A stretch of DNA of 55,266 nt from CALARM01 sp964431735 (lineage in GTDB: Bacteria > Vulcanimicrobiota > SpSt-956 > JAKJGF01). The DNA lies in contig CAYSLJ010000022.1 in NCBI GenBank assembly GCA_964431735.1, forward strand, positions 1 through 55,266. Direction: 5' to 3'. The notes below the pieces were generated by a model. That model saw only the letters and a list, made by a program, of their open reading frames with translations, was not told the origin of the DNA and did not search any database. A program made the position numbers and the translations under genes. Shown here one piece after another: positions 1 through 9,200 of this stretch. Positions within the stretch are counted from its first letter, which is position 1. The number at the start of each line of letters is the position of its first letter.

Positions 1-50
1 GCCTCACCCACCGGAAGGGTGTAGAATAAATATTACTTTTCGGATAGGCT

Positions 51-382
51 CTAAGTACCGCTCCAGATAAGTTTATACTCATTTCTAAAACCTGTTCCTG
101 TCCGGACTCTTCCGGAAAAGATATAATCCTGTTACGTGGCAAACTGGTTTTTCAGACTGTTACTGACCTGAGCATAAGCATGTAATAACAGTCTTCCTCC
201 CGTCACGCGTTACGCGTCACGAGATCAGATATTTATTATTTATGCTCACCTCAGTAATATTTTGCGTCTATATCATTTACAACTCTCTTTTAATACGGCA
301 TATCTTTTACTGCAGAGCCCGGATAGGAACAGGAGCGTGTGCCATATTTTTTGGATATCAATTTACCTGTTACGATACCAAG
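51..382 (+). repeat. Foldback repeat, copy 1 (interrupted)
   Basis: This is a dispersed repeat related to 10745-10983 and, in reverse, to 24801-24930. The outer segments are imperfect inverted copies: the left end reads CTAAGTACCGCTCC and the right end contains ACGATACCAAG. The inner arms carry CCTGTTCCTGTCCGGACTCT and its approximate complement. Without the insertion at 163-254 the element would be about 240 bp. Exact ends and any target duplication are uncertain. No coding capacity is apparent. It is MITE-like in structure; this is an inference from the inverted arms and dispersion. Confidence 0.75.
163..254 (-). mobile_element. TA-flanked heptamer element, copy 1 (92 bp)
   Basis: The element is bounded by TA on both sides (161-162 and 255-256). 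Its ends are imperfect inverted repeats: CTGACCTGAGCATAA on the left, and TTATGCTCACCTCAG on the right. Inside are three heptamers of GCGTRAC type followed, on the minus strand, by GACGGGAGGAAG. It interrupts the foldback repeat; the uninterrupted version at about 24801-24850 reads continuously as GACTGTTAATATTTTGCGTC, which identifies TA as the duplicated target. TA targeting is typical of IS630/Tc1-mariner transposases. No transposase is encoded here. Confidence 0.85.
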
Positions 383-500
383 TTACGAAATACAAGAATC
401 TTATTATAATTCCGGTATTACAGGTTTTTGAAGGGTTTAAATAAATTATGTCGAATTTTCACAGATCTGATTTTACTGAAAAGAAAGAAGAGAAAAAAAA

Positions 501-773
501 TTGAAAAATGAACTGTTAAAAATAGGCTATTCCAATTATGTACCAATAAATAAAATTATGTCAATTATAAGTCCTGATTCTGCCCCTGTAAGAAGGCTTA
601 TTAAAATAGCAAAGAAAGACGGAAATGTAATAGATGCTACTCACGGAAGAAAAACAAAATCCGTAATTGCACTGGAAAACAGACAGTTAGTTCTTTCTGC
701 AGTAAATACAGATAAACTGGCAGAAAGATTTTATGGTATAAATGTCAAAACAAATAATACTGAAGAAGAATAG
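501..773 (+). CDS. remA: RemA/DUF370 family regulator
   Basis: This 90-residue protein matches the RemA (DUF370) family. In Bacillus subtilis RemA is a DNA-binding activator of extracellular-matrix and osmoprotection genes. Visible family features are an N-terminal IGYSNYV segment, the central ISPDSAPVRRLI, DATHGRKTKSVI, and a C-terminal LAERFYG. Length and spacing agree with the family (about 85-90 residues), which supports the TTG start at 501; no in-frame ATG gives an equally good N terminus. A purine-rich tract lies just upstream. It is followed after 14 bases by the OPT transporter, probably in one transcript. The target genes in this organism cannot be told from the window. Confidence 0.85.
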   Translation: MKNELLKIGYSNYVPINKIMSIISPDSAPVRRLIKIAKKDGNVIDATHGRKTKSVIALENRQLVLSAVNTDKLAERFYGINVKTNNTEEE

Positions 774-787
774 AGAGGAGCAGCTAA

Positions 788-2713
788 ATGTCTGATATGG
801 AAACTCAAAAAATATCTGAGGGAGAACATTTTAAACCTTATATTCCGGCAGATCAGGTTATACCGGAATTTACATTTCTGAGTATAGGTCTCGGTATAAT
901 CCTTGCCATTGTATTCGGTGTAGCCAATGCGTATCTCGGCCTTCGTGTGGGTATGACTGTAAGTGCAACTATACCGGCATCTGTCATATCTATGGGTATA
1001 TTGAAAGGATTACTCAGAAGGGGAACAATACTTGAAAATAACATTGTACAGAACCTTGCTGCAGCGGCAGAATCCCTTGCTGCAGGTGTTATATTTACCA
1101 TACCTGCTCTTATAATATGGAAGGTAAATCCTTCTATATTACAGATGTTTATCATGTCTGTCCTTGGTGGTATTCTGGGAGTACTGTTCATGATACCTCT
1201 CAGAAGATATCTTATAGTACAGGAACATGGCAAATTACTCTATCCGGAAGGTACTGCCTGTGCGGAAGTTCTCATAGCAGGAGACAAAGGTGGTTCTCAG
1301 GCAGTAGTAGTATTTTTATCCATAGCAGTAGGAGGAATCTATAAATTCCTCTGTGAAGGATTAAAGCTCTGGAAATCTTCGCCAGAGTGGAACATAAAAG
1401 GTATAAATAACGGTCTTTTAGGGTTCGATACCCTTCCCGCATTGCTGGGAGTCGGATTTATAATAGGTATACAGGTATCTGCCATGATGCTTGCCGGTGG
1501 TCTTATGTCCTGGTTTGTTTTAATTCCTCTTATATCTTACCTTGGTGCCGGTCTTTCTGTTCCGGTTTCGCCTGCAACTGAACTCATCAAAAATCTCGAT
1601 GCAGTAGGTATATGGAAAAATTATATTCGGTACATCGGTGCAGGAGGGGTTGCCTTCGGAGGACTCTGCAGTCTTATGAAATCCCTCCCTATTATAACTC
1701 AATCTTTTAAACTTGGCATGCAGGAATTGCTTAAAACATTCAAAGGAACAAAAGAAGAGCAGGAAAGAACAGCACAGAGTATTTCTATGTTCTGGGTAAT
1801 ATCAGGTGCTGCTGTAATAACAATACTTATAACAGTATTACCTTATATACCGGGCCTTAATTTACTTCCCAACATAGGTATAACGGGAGCAATTCTTACT
1901 GTAATATTTTCATTCTTTTTTGCCACTGTTTCTTCAAGAATTGTCGGCATAGTAGGTTCTTCTTCCAATCCTGTGTCAGGCATGACTATTGCCACACTCC
2001 TTGCAACAACAGTCATATTAAAATTCTTCGGCTTTCAGGGTCATGAAGGTAATGTGGCATCCCTTACAGTAGGAGCCATAGTATGTATAGCCATAGCAAT
2101 AGCAGGTGATACATCACAGGATCTTAAAACAGGATTTATTGTAGGTGCCACTCCCAGAAGAGTCCAGATTGCTCAGATGTTTGGAGTCCTTGCATCGTGT
2201 CTGTTTATTGGATATACGATTTTAAAACTTGATGAAATATATCATCTTGGAAGTAAAGAAATGCCTGCTCCTCAGGCAAGCCTTATGGCTATTGTCATAC
2301 AGGGTGTAATGGAAGCAAATCTTCCATGGGTGCTCGTATTTGTAGGTATGTTTATTGCACTTGTAGTAGAACTGCTGGGCGCATCGGCTCTCACTTTTGC
2401 CATAGGTCTTTATCTGCCTTTAAGCCTGAGCACTCCTGTTATGATAGGAGGAGTGGTAAGCTGGATTGTTCATAAAATGACGAAAGAGCAGGGATTACTG
2501 AAAGCCAGACTGGATAAAGGTTTGCTCATAGGGTCAGGTCTTATTGCAGGTGATGCCCTTATGGGGGTAATGATAGCAATTCTTGCAGGGTTCGGGTATA
2601 TTGAACAGATAAATATAGGTTCTTCCTGGGCAGGGCCTTATCAGGATATAATATCTATTGCTTTATTTATAGGACTCGCATGTTATCTTTATATTTATTC
2701 TGTTAAAGAATAA
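788..2713 (+). CDS. OPT family oligopeptide transporter
   Basis: This is a 641-residue polytopic inner-membrane protein of the oligopeptide transporter (OPT) family, probably proton-coupled uptake of small peptides or metal chelates. Family signatures include VANAYLGLRVGMTVSATIPA near residues 45-65, FSFFFATVSSRIVG near 380, SSNPVSGMTIATLL near 398 and a conserved AGDTSQDLKTGF near 440. About a dozen or more hydrophobic segments are apparent and the length is normal. GAGAGGAG precedes the ATG by a good distance. It lies 14 bases after remA, suggesting co-transcription. The substrate cannot be predicted from sequence alone. Confidence 0.85.
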   Translation: MSDMETQKISEGEHFKPYIPADQVIPEFTFLSIGLGIILAIVFGVANAYLGLRVGMTVSATIPASVISMGILKGLLRRGTILENNIVQNLAAAAESLAAGVIFTIPALIIWKVNPSILQMFIMSVLGGILGVLFMIPLRRYLIVQEHGKLLYPEGTACAEVLIAGDKGGSQAVVVFLSIAVGGIYKFLCEGLKLWKSSPEWNIKGINNGLLGFDTLPALLGVGFIIGIQVSAMMLAGGLMSWFVLIPLISYLGAGLSVPVSPATELIKNLDAVGIWKNYIRYIGAGGVAFGGLCSLMKSLPIITQSFKLGMQELLKTFKGTKEEQERTAQSISMFWVISGAAVITILITVLPYIPGLNLLPNIGITGAILTVIFSFFFATVSSRIVGIVGSSSNPVSGMTIATLLATTVILKFFGFQGHEGNVASLTVGAIVCIAIAIAGDTSQDLKTGFIVGATPRRVQIAQMFGVLASCLFIGYTILKLDEIYHLGSKEMPAPQASLMAIVIQGVMEANLPWVLVFVGMFIALVVELLGASALTFAIGLYLPLSLSTPVMIGGVVSWIVHKMTKEQGLLKARLDKGLLIGSGLIAGDALMGVMIAILAGFGYIEQINIGSSWAGPYQDIISIALFIGLACYLYIYSVKE

Positions 2714-2731
2714 AGTGAAGAGTGAAATGGA

Positions 2732-2767
2732 CCTGTAATAAAAAATCTTCCTGTAATAAAAAATCTT
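2732..2767 (+). repeat. 18-bp tandem duplication
   Basis: The segment CCTGTAATAAAAAATCTT occurs twice head to tail (2732-2749 and 2750-2767) just after the OPT transporter. It is a simple local duplication with no evident hairpin. Confidence 0.9.
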
Positions 2768-2817
2768 AAAGAAGGAAAGTATAAATTCAACAAGAATTAA
2801 GATTTATATAAAATAAA

Positions 2818-2859
2818 GCTAGCTGATAGCTGACTGCTGAAGCTGACTGCTGAAATGCT
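2818..2859 (+). repeat. GCTGATA/GCTGACT heptamer array
   Basis: A run with seven-base periodicity (GCTGATA, GCTGACT, GCTGAAG and variants) ends about ten bases before the start of the PqqD-like gene. The same motif family recurs at 15704-15810. It occupies the place where a ribosome-binding site would be expected, and no good Shine-Dalgarno sequence is visible for the next gene. Confidence 0.75.
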
Positions 2860-2870
2860 AACAAAAAATT

Positions 2871-3224
2871 ATGATTTGGAATCCCGGACTTTCAAAGAGA
2901 AATATTTTGCATTTTAAACCGAAGAAATCGTTACATGTAAAATATTATAGAAAACATGGAAAATTCTGGCTGGAAATTACGAGAGATACTTTAATAGATA
3001 GATTCTGTCAGAAATTATTTAACGTTCCAAGAAAATCTACTCTGGAACTTGATGATATAGGGAATAAAGTGTGGGCTCTGTGTGATGGGGAAAAAACCCT
3101 TGGAGAAGTTGCCACATATCTTGAAGCAGAGTTTGGCTCGCGAATAGAACCGGCTCTTCCGAGATTAATGACTTTCATGAGATTGTTATATAATAATCGC
3201 CTTATAACCTGGGAAGGTAAGTAA
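2871..3224 (+). CDS. PqqD-like protein (RRE fold)
   Basis: This 117-residue protein carries a PqqD-type domain in its C-terminal two thirds: LELDDIGNKVWALCDGEKT, then EVATYLEAEFG and a final helix with LMTFMRLLYNNRLI. PqqD proteins bind precursor peptides (the RiPP recognition element) and present them to a radical SAM partner. No pqqA, pqqE or other PQQ gene is adjacent, so the role here is open. The N-terminal 45 residues are basic and not part of the core domain. The stop overlaps the ATG of the NHL lipoprotein by one base, implying translational coupling. The start lacks a clear Shine-Dalgarno sequence. Confidence 0.75.
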   Translation: MIWNPGLSKRNILHFKPKKSLHVKYYRKHGKFWLEITRDTLIDRFCQKLFNVPRKSTLELDDIGNKVWALCDGEKTLGEVATYLEAEFGSRIEPALPRLMTFMRLLYNNRLITWEGK

Positions 3225-4531
3225 TGATTAAATTTAAAAAATTTATTACTTTATTTCTTTTAATTGCTTTTTTGCTATTTCTCTCTGTCTTTATGACAGG
3301 CTGTAAAGATACAGTCGATGGAGTTAAAAAATTTTTCTCAGGTTTTTTTCAGATGTTAAAGAGTATCTTTGAAGTACTTTACAGTAAAATATCTTCTATA
3401 ATAAATAAAAACAGGACACCTGTACCGGATATAACACCTGCAGAAACGGGGGGCACTGCACCTCCTGAGACGGTACAGGCAACGCCCAGACCAAATCATA
3501 AAGCTCCCGATTTCATATCAACGTGGGGAGAAGAAGGAGTAAAACCGGGGCAGTTCAACAGTCCTCTCGGTATTGCAGTAGATTACGAAGGCTTTGTCTA
3601 TGTGGCAGACACAAATAACTGCAGAGTTCAGAAATTCAGTAGTGACGGTAAATTTATAAACGCCTATGGCAAACGTGGTTCTGATATAGGTGAACTTGAT
3701 AAACCTTATGGCCTTGCCATTACTGATATAGGTGATATTTATATAAGTGATAATCAAAACAGCCGCATTGTTAAAATAAATGGACAGGGGCAGTTTCTGA
3801 GTGCCAAATGTAACGACGGAGCACAGATTGGAGAACTACACCAGCCTATAGGATTGACATTCGATCAGGAAGGCAATTTATTTGTTGCAGATTCCGGGAA
3901 TAACAGGATACAGAAATTAAATTATGAAAGTCTCCAGAATAATACTGCTTATAATAAAATAGAAACAAAACAGCCCGGTATGATGGTTACCCTGGATAAT
4001 ACATGGAATAAAAAATTTCCATTACATAATGAAGGGCCTAATGCAGGAGAATTCACCACTCCCTGGAGTGTGTCTATTTCTCCGACAGGTGATGTTATTA
4101 TAGCAGATACTGCCAACCACAGGATTCAAAAATTTGGGACTGAAGGTGACTTTATACAACAGTGGGGGCAGGTCGGTAAGGAGAAAGGACAATTTCAGTT
4201 CCCCACATTTACCATAGTAGATCAGTTTGGTTTTATACTGGTTGTAGACACAGGAAACAACAGAATTCAAAAATTTGATATGGAAGGAAATTTCAAAGCT
4301 CAATGGGGATCCCCCGGATATGGTAAAGGTCAGTTCAATCATCCCCATGGTATTGCTGCCAGTATAAATTCAGGTGATATATACATATCAGACACGGAAA
4401 ACAACAGAATTCAACGATATTCTTACACCGGCACATGGACCGTATGGTGGCAGGAACATGTATGGAAAAAGAAAACATCTGTGCCGGCAAATCCGTCTCC
4501 TGATGCAAATCCTACAGAAGTTATTTTTTAA
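3224..4531 (+). CDS. NHL-repeat lipoprotein
   Basis: This 435-residue protein begins with a hydrophobic signal sequence ending in a lipobox-like MTGC near residues 24-28, so export and lipid anchoring are predicted. A Pro/Thr-rich linker follows (about 65-95). From about residue 100 there are roughly six NHL repeats, seen as recurring GQFNSPLGIAVD, VYVADTNNCRVQKF and QWG motifs, which should form a beta-propeller for protein or carbohydrate binding. It overlaps the PqqD-like gene (TAATG), so the two probably act together. A second NHL protein occurs at 9702-10640. The ligand is unknown. Confidence 0.85.
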   Translation: MIKFKKFITLFLLIAFLLFLSVFMTGCKDTVDGVKKFFSGFFQMLKSIFEVLYSKISSIINKNRTPVPDITPAETGGTAPPETVQATPRPNHKAPDFISTWGEEGVKPGQFNSPLGIAVDYEGFVYVADTNNCRVQKFSSDGKFINAYGKRGSDIGELDKPYGLAITDIGDIYISDNQNSRIVKINGQGQFLSAKCNDGAQIGELHQPIGLTFDQEGNLFVADSGNNRIQKLNYESLQNNTAYNKIETKQPGMMVTLDNTWNKKFPLHNEGPNAGEFTTPWSVSISPTGDVIIADTANHRIQKFGTEGDFIQQWGQVGKEKGQFQFPTFTIVDQFGFILVVDTGNNRIQKFDMEGNFKAQWGSPGYGKGQFNHPHGIAASINSGDIYISDTENNRIQRYSYTGTWTVWWQEHVWKKKTSVPANPSPDANPTEVIF

Positions 4532-4546
4532 AATTGTAAAAAAATC

Positions 4547-4574
4547 TTGAAAAATAATAAAAGCATGATAAAAT
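4547..4574 (+). promoter_or_regulatory. Candidate sigma-70 promoter of metK
   Basis: TTGAAA at 4547-4552 and TAAAAT at 4569-4574 are separated by 16 bases, immediately after the NHL lipoprotein stop and upstream of metK. This is a sequence-only prediction in AT-rich DNA. Confidence 0.5.
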
Positions 4575-4603
4575 ATTTGTTTAAGTATAGAAATCAAAAA
4601 AGC

Positions 4604-4645
4604 AAAGGAGGAATATACCGGTAAAAACCGGTAAAACGATTTATA
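4604..4645 (+). promoter_or_regulatory. metK leader: distant SD plus ACCGGT hairpin
   Basis: A strong AAAGGAGG (4604-4611) lies 34 bases before the metK ATG, too far for normal initiation. Between them ACCGGT-AAAA-ACCGGT (4617-4632) can fold into a six-pair, four-loop hairpin. An in-frame TAA at 4622 rules out an upstream start. The arrangement may shorten the gap by folding, or may arise from a small CCGGTAAAA duplication. No SAM riboswitch fold was recognised in this short leader. Confidence 0.5.
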
Positions 4646-5842
4646 ATGAAGAAAAGAAAATATTTATTCACTTCGGAATCTGTAACAGAAGGACATCCTG
4701 ACAAAATGGCAGATCAGATTTCCGACGCTATTCTTGATGCCATTCTGGAACAGGATCCGGAAGGAAGAGTTGCATGTGAGACAGTCGTAAATACAGGTCT
4801 TGTTCATGTAGCAGGTGAAATTACAACCAAATGTTATATAGATATAAACAAGGTTGTAAGAGATACCATCCTGGGTATAGGTTATACAAAATCAGAATAT
4901 GGCATTGATGGTGCAACCTGCGGTGTTACAGTATCAATTAACGAACAGTCTCCTGATATAGCAATGGGAGTGGACAAAGCTCTCGAAGCAAAAACAGGTG
5001 AAATGGAAAATAATACAAATGAAGTGTTAGGAGCTGGAGATCAGGGTATGATGTTCGGATATGCATGTGATGACACACCTGAACTGATGCCTCTTCCGAT
5101 TGCTCTTGCACAGCAGCTTACAAGAATGCTTACTGCAGTCAGAAAAAACGGCGAGATTCCCTATTTAAGACCTGACGGAAAATCTCAGGTTACAGTAGAA
5201 TACCATGACGGGAAACCTGTCAGAGTAGATACAATAGTCATTGCAGCACAGCATGCTCCTGATATTCCTCAGGAAGTAATTCGTAACGATGTTATTAGAA
5301 AAGTAATAAAAACTGTTATACCCGGCGATATGATGGATAGCAAAACCAGAATTTTTGTTAATCCTACAGGCCGTTTCGCCATTGGAGGCCCTCAGGGCGA
5401 TGCAGGACTGACAGGCAGAAAAATAATAGTTGATACCTATGGCGGTATGGGTCGTCACGGAGGAGGATGCCTCTCCGGTAAAGATCCAACGAAAGTAGAT
5501 AGATCAGGATGTTATGCTGCAAGATATGTGGCAAAAAATATAGTGGCAGCAGGACTTGCAGAAAGATGTGAAGTACAGATAGCCTATGCAATAGGTGTAG
5601 CAAAGCCTGTATCCATATATGTCGATACATTCGGAACGGAAAAGATTGATCCCAATAAAATAACAGAACTGGTAGAAAAAGTATTCGATCTTCGTCCCGG
5701 TGCAATCATAAAGATTTTGAAACTGAGAAAGCCTATATACAGGCAGCTCGCAGCAAGCGGTCATTTCGGAAGACCTGACCTGAACCTGACATGGGAAAAG
5801 ATAGATAAAGCAGAAAAACTTCGGGAACTGGCAGGACTTTAA
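4646..5842 (+). CDS. metK: S-adenosylmethionine synthetase
   Basis: MetK makes S-adenosylmethionine from methionine and ATP in the cytoplasm. The 398-residue length is normal. Diagnostic segments are SVTEGHPDKMADQISDAILD at residues 10-29, GAGDQGMMFGYA (about 131-142), and the phosphate-binding GGMGRHGGGCLSGKDPTKVD (about 268-287) followed by AARYVAKNIVAAGLA. The start is fixed by the conserved N terminus although the Shine-Dalgarno sequence is far upstream (see leader). A terminator at 5904-5931 follows, so the gene appears to be monocistronic. Confidence 0.97.
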   Translation: MKKRKYLFTSESVTEGHPDKMADQISDAILDAILEQDPEGRVACETVVNTGLVHVAGEITTKCYIDINKVVRDTILGIGYTKSEYGIDGATCGVTVSINEQSPDIAMGVDKALEAKTGEMENNTNEVLGAGDQGMMFGYACDDTPELMPLPIALAQQLTRMLTAVRKNGEIPYLRPDGKSQVTVEYHDGKPVRVDTIVIAAQHAPDIPQEVIRNDVIRKVIKTVIPGDMMDSKTRIFVNPTGRFAIGGPQGDAGLTGRKIIVDTYGGMGRHGGGCLSGKDPTKVDRSGCYAARYVAKNIVAAGLAERCEVQIAYAIGVAKPVSIYVDTFGTEKIDPNKITELVEKVFDLRPGAIIKILKLRKPIYRQLAASGHFGRPDLNLTWEKIDKAEKLRELAGL

Positions 5843-5846
5843 TTTC

Positions 5847-5874
5847 GTGACGCGTGACGCGTGACGCGTGACGC
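5847..5874 (+). repeat. (GTGACGC)4 heptamer array
   Basis: Four perfect head-to-tail copies of GTGACGC follow directly after the metK stop. The unit is the same as the core of the TA-flanked elements at 163-254 and 51936-52034, but no element ends are present here. Confidence 0.95.
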
Positions 5875-5903
5875 ATGTATTAAGACTTACCGGTTATGTA
5901 TAT

Positions 5904-5931
5904 AAAAAGCCTTCTATAAAGAGGGCTTTTT
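5904..5931 (+). terminator. Rho-independent terminator of metK
   Basis: AAAAAGCCTTCT and AGAGGGCTTTTT form a stem of about 12 pairs (one G-U) around a short A/T loop, followed by a T-rich tract. The position, 60 bases after metK, fits an intrinsic terminator. Confidence 0.85.
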
Positions 5932-5969
5932 GTATTTTGACGCGTAATACCATCTGGCTATCAACTTAC

Positions 5970-5993
5970 GGGGCAACCACAGTGGGTTGCCCC
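5970..5993. repeat. GGGGCAACC hairpin repeat
   Basis: GGGGCAACC (5970-5978) and GGTTGCCCC (5985-5993) form a perfect nine-pair stem with a six-base loop. Related GGGGCA hairpins occur at 37251-37279 and, degenerate, near 30296-30320. No T tract follows, so a terminator is less likely than a dispersed palindromic repeat. Confidence 0.7.
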
Positions 5994-6158
5994 TACAGGT
6001 TGTTTTATATTATTTAAAGCGAATCCGTACAAGTAGAGAACTTTACTCACTACTCACTGAAATTATTTTTTGCAACTGCTCTAAATAATTTACTTTTTAC
6101 CTGTTATCAAGTATAATTTATAGTGACTTTTAACCGATGAAGTATGAAAATATTCCTC

Positions 6159-6186
6159 GCGTCACGCGTCAAGTGTGACGCGTCAC
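6159..6186 (-). repeat. GCGTCAC heptamer array
   Basis: Four consecutive heptamers (GCGTCAC, GCGTCAA, GTGTGAC, GCGTCAC) lie immediately upstream of the kinase-TPR gene. The third unit is in the opposite orientation, so the array is partly self-complementary. Confidence 0.85.
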
Positions 6187-6200
6187 GAACAGGGTGAATT

Positions 6201-9200
6201 ATGGCAACCAATATAGGTCGTTATGAAATAATAGAAGAAATTGGCCGCGGTGGAATGGCAATAGTTTATAAAGGTAAGGATCCTATTCTGGAAAGGGATG
6301 TAGCAGTAAAAGTTCTTCCTCCGAAACTTGCCCGCAGTAAAGAAGCTGTCACCAGATTCCTTCAGGAAGCAAAACTTGCATCCCGTCTTATACATCCCAA
6401 TATAGTAAGTATTTATGATATAGGTGAAGAAAGCAGCGGTATTCCTTATATAGTAATGGAATATCTTGACGGAGAAACTACTTTATGGGATTATATGGAA
6501 AAAAAAGATAAACCTCTGGAGATAGAAGAGGCCATAACACTTATAACACCGGTATGTCAGGCTCTTGATTATGCCCACAGTCAGAATATTGTCCACAGAG
6601 ATATAAAACCTGAAAACATAATGATAACAAGATTAAATATAGTAAAAGTTATGGATTTCGGTCTCGCCTGTCTTGAAGGTGTTCATAATCTTACCATGGC
6701 AGGCGAAATATTCGGCACTCTTACCTACTTTTCCCCGGAACAGGCACAGGGCCTTCATGCAGACAGGAGATCTGATATTTATTCAGCAGGTGTTATCTTA
6801 TATCAGATGCTCACCAGAAAATTACCTTTTGAAGCAACAAGTATTCCTGTATTGATCAAACAGCATATAGAATCACGTCCTCCCAGTCCGTCACAGCATA
6901 ATCCGGAAATACCGAAAAAGATTGAAAAAGCTATATTGAAAGCCCTTGAAAAAAATCCTGACGACAGGTTTCAAACGGCAGGAGAATTTTTAGATGACCT
7001 TCTGGGAAGAGAGACAGCAGGAGGTGATAAAGGTATTTATGCTTCTCAATGGGATGCTTTTGCCCAGTCGAAATTAAGGCAGGAACAGCAACTTCAGAAA
7101 AGAATGTCTGAGCATGAAATTCTTTTCGAAAAACAGGACAGTAAATGGTGGTTTGAACAGGTAGAATTTGATGATGACGAAGAAGAAGTAAAAAGTGATG
7201 AAAAACTATGTCCGAAATGTAAATATGAAAATTCTGAAAAAGAAGAATACTGTCTTGCTTGCGGTGAAAAGTTGCCTGGAAGAAAAAAAGAAAAAAAATC
7301 TAAAAAACCAGAAGAAAAAAAACCTGCTAAAAAAGCAGAGGAGAAAAAACCTGCTAAAGCAGAGGAGAAAAAACCTGCGGTAAAGTCTGCAGAAATACCA
7401 TCCTATGCGTCTCCAGTAGTAACTGTTCCGAAACCGCCTCCCCCCAAATCTCCGCCCAAGGATCCCCTTGTTTACTTAAAAAAAGGGAATGAATTGCTGG
7501 AAGAAGGCAAACCGGACATGGCAATTATTGAGTATGAACAGGCTCTGGAAATAAATCCGAAATTAACTGAAGCCTATTTTAAACTGGCTCTTATTTATAC
7601 AAAACAGGGAAAACTTGATAATGCCATAAAATGTTACAATGATATTCTGAAGCATGATTACGGTAATAAATCTGCCCTAAGAGAACTGGGCGTTATTTAC
7701 GCGACTCTCCAGAAGATAGATATGGCTCTGGAAAAACTCGAACAGGCAATGGAAAAAGGGGTACAGGATTTTGAGATGTTTTCCCTTATGGCAGATCTAT
7801 ATGTGGAGAAAAAAGAATTTACAAAAGCTATACTCACATTGAAAAAAGCACAGGTAATGGAACCGGATAATATTCAAATATGCCTGGATTTAGGGGATCT
7901 TTATGCAAAACAGGGTTATACGGGAGATGCAATAGGTCAGTATAACAGGATTATTTTAAAGAATCCTGAAGACTTTAAAGCCTGGAACGCTCTGGGTTTT
8001 CTTTACCTTCAACTGGGAAAAGATGACGATGCCATAAGATGTTTTGAAAAGAGTTTCGAATATGGAAGTGATGATGCCAGAGCTCACTGTGAACTCGGTT
8101 ATCTTTATAGTAAAATTAAAAAATATAATTTTGCGGAAAAAGAATATGAAGAATCCATATTTCTGGATCCCAATAATGTAGTTTCTCATTACAGGCTCGC
8201 TTCTCTTTATTATTTACTGGAAAAATATGATTTTGCCCTTGAAGAATACAAAAGGGTTATACAGCTGGACTGTAACCACGCAGAAGGTCATGGTAAACTT
8301 GGTTTAATTTATTATAAAAAAAATATGATAGATGCTGCCATATCCGAACTGGAAGCAGCTTTTTCTCTGAATTACAATGACTCTGACAGTCACAGTATAC
8401 TCGGTCATTTATATGTAAAAAAGAACAGACTTGCCGACAGTCTGAGACATTTTCAATCAGCAGTTCTGACAGATCCGTTGAGCCCTAAAAAGCGAAAAGA
8501 TCTTGGAATGACCTATATATTTTTAAACCACCATGGACCTGCCATAGAAGAATTACGAAAGGTAATAAGGCTCGGTATTGATGGCGCCGACATAAGAAGA
8601 GCTATGGGGGTAGCCCTTGAAGCACGGGGAAATATAGGAGAAGCCATAAAAGAACTGGGGAAAGCCATAGAGATGGATCCCAATTCTGCCCTTAATTATA
8701 ATCTACGCGGGAAAGCCTATGCACAGCAGGGAATGACCAATCTGGCCATAAGAGAATATGAAAAATCTATCAGTCTTGACCAGAACAACCAGCTTGCCTA
8801 CAGTTATCTGGGTAAAGCCTATCTTCAGAAAGGTCTTTATCAGGAATCTCTCGGTTCTTTCGAAAAGGTCATTAATATTGCAAAACAGGGCGGAGCAAAT
8901 GACCCGACCCTTCTTGCAGATACTTACTGTGATATGGGAACAATTTATATTAAATTGAAAAATGTAAATCATGCTTTTAAATATTTTGAAGAAGCTCTCA
9001 GGGCAGATCTTAAAATGGCTGAAGCAAACAGAGGTATAGGGGAATGTTATTTACTTATGGACAATCTGGATTATGCAGTCAGATATCTTGAGAGAGCAGT
9101 AATGTATGATCCTAAAAATGCCAGAGGATTTGCAATACTGGGACAGGTTTACGAAAAAGCAAAAAAACTTAATATGGCAATACAGGCCTATAAAAAAGCC

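Larger units (their letters stand above)
1..500. other. Repeat-filled 5' spacer
   Basis: No convincing gene lies before position 501. Most of the stretch is a foldback repeat (51-382) interrupted by a short TA-flanked element (163-254), each annotated separately. The remainder, 383-500, is AT-rich leader DNA before remA. A purine-rich tract (about 481-499) directly precedes the TTG start at 501. No clear promoter hexamers were identified. Confidence 0.6.
5843..6200. other. metK-kinase spacer with repeats
   Basis: There is no gene here. The stretch holds a perfect heptamer array (5847-5874), the metK terminator (5904-5931), a GGGGCAACC hairpin repeat (5970-5993), a short ACTCACT repeat (about 6053-6066) and a second GCGTCAC array (6159-6186) that ends 14 bases before the kinase ATG. 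No strong promoter or Shine-Dalgarno sequence is visible for the kinase gene. Confidence 0.6.

Noticed and set aside
262..444. Open frame of 60 codons before remA
   Set aside because: It lies mostly inside the foldback repeat, has no Shine-Dalgarno sequence and no recognisable domain.
2871..3224. PQQ biosynthesis operon
   Set aside because: Only a PqqD-like gene is present. The PQQ-like motifs at 29300-30260 are beta-propeller repeats, not evidence of PQQ synthesis.
4532..4645. Possible SAM riboswitch upstream of metK
   Set aside because: The leader is too short after the predicted promoter and shows only a six-pair hairpin, with no multi-helix junction or K-turn pattern.
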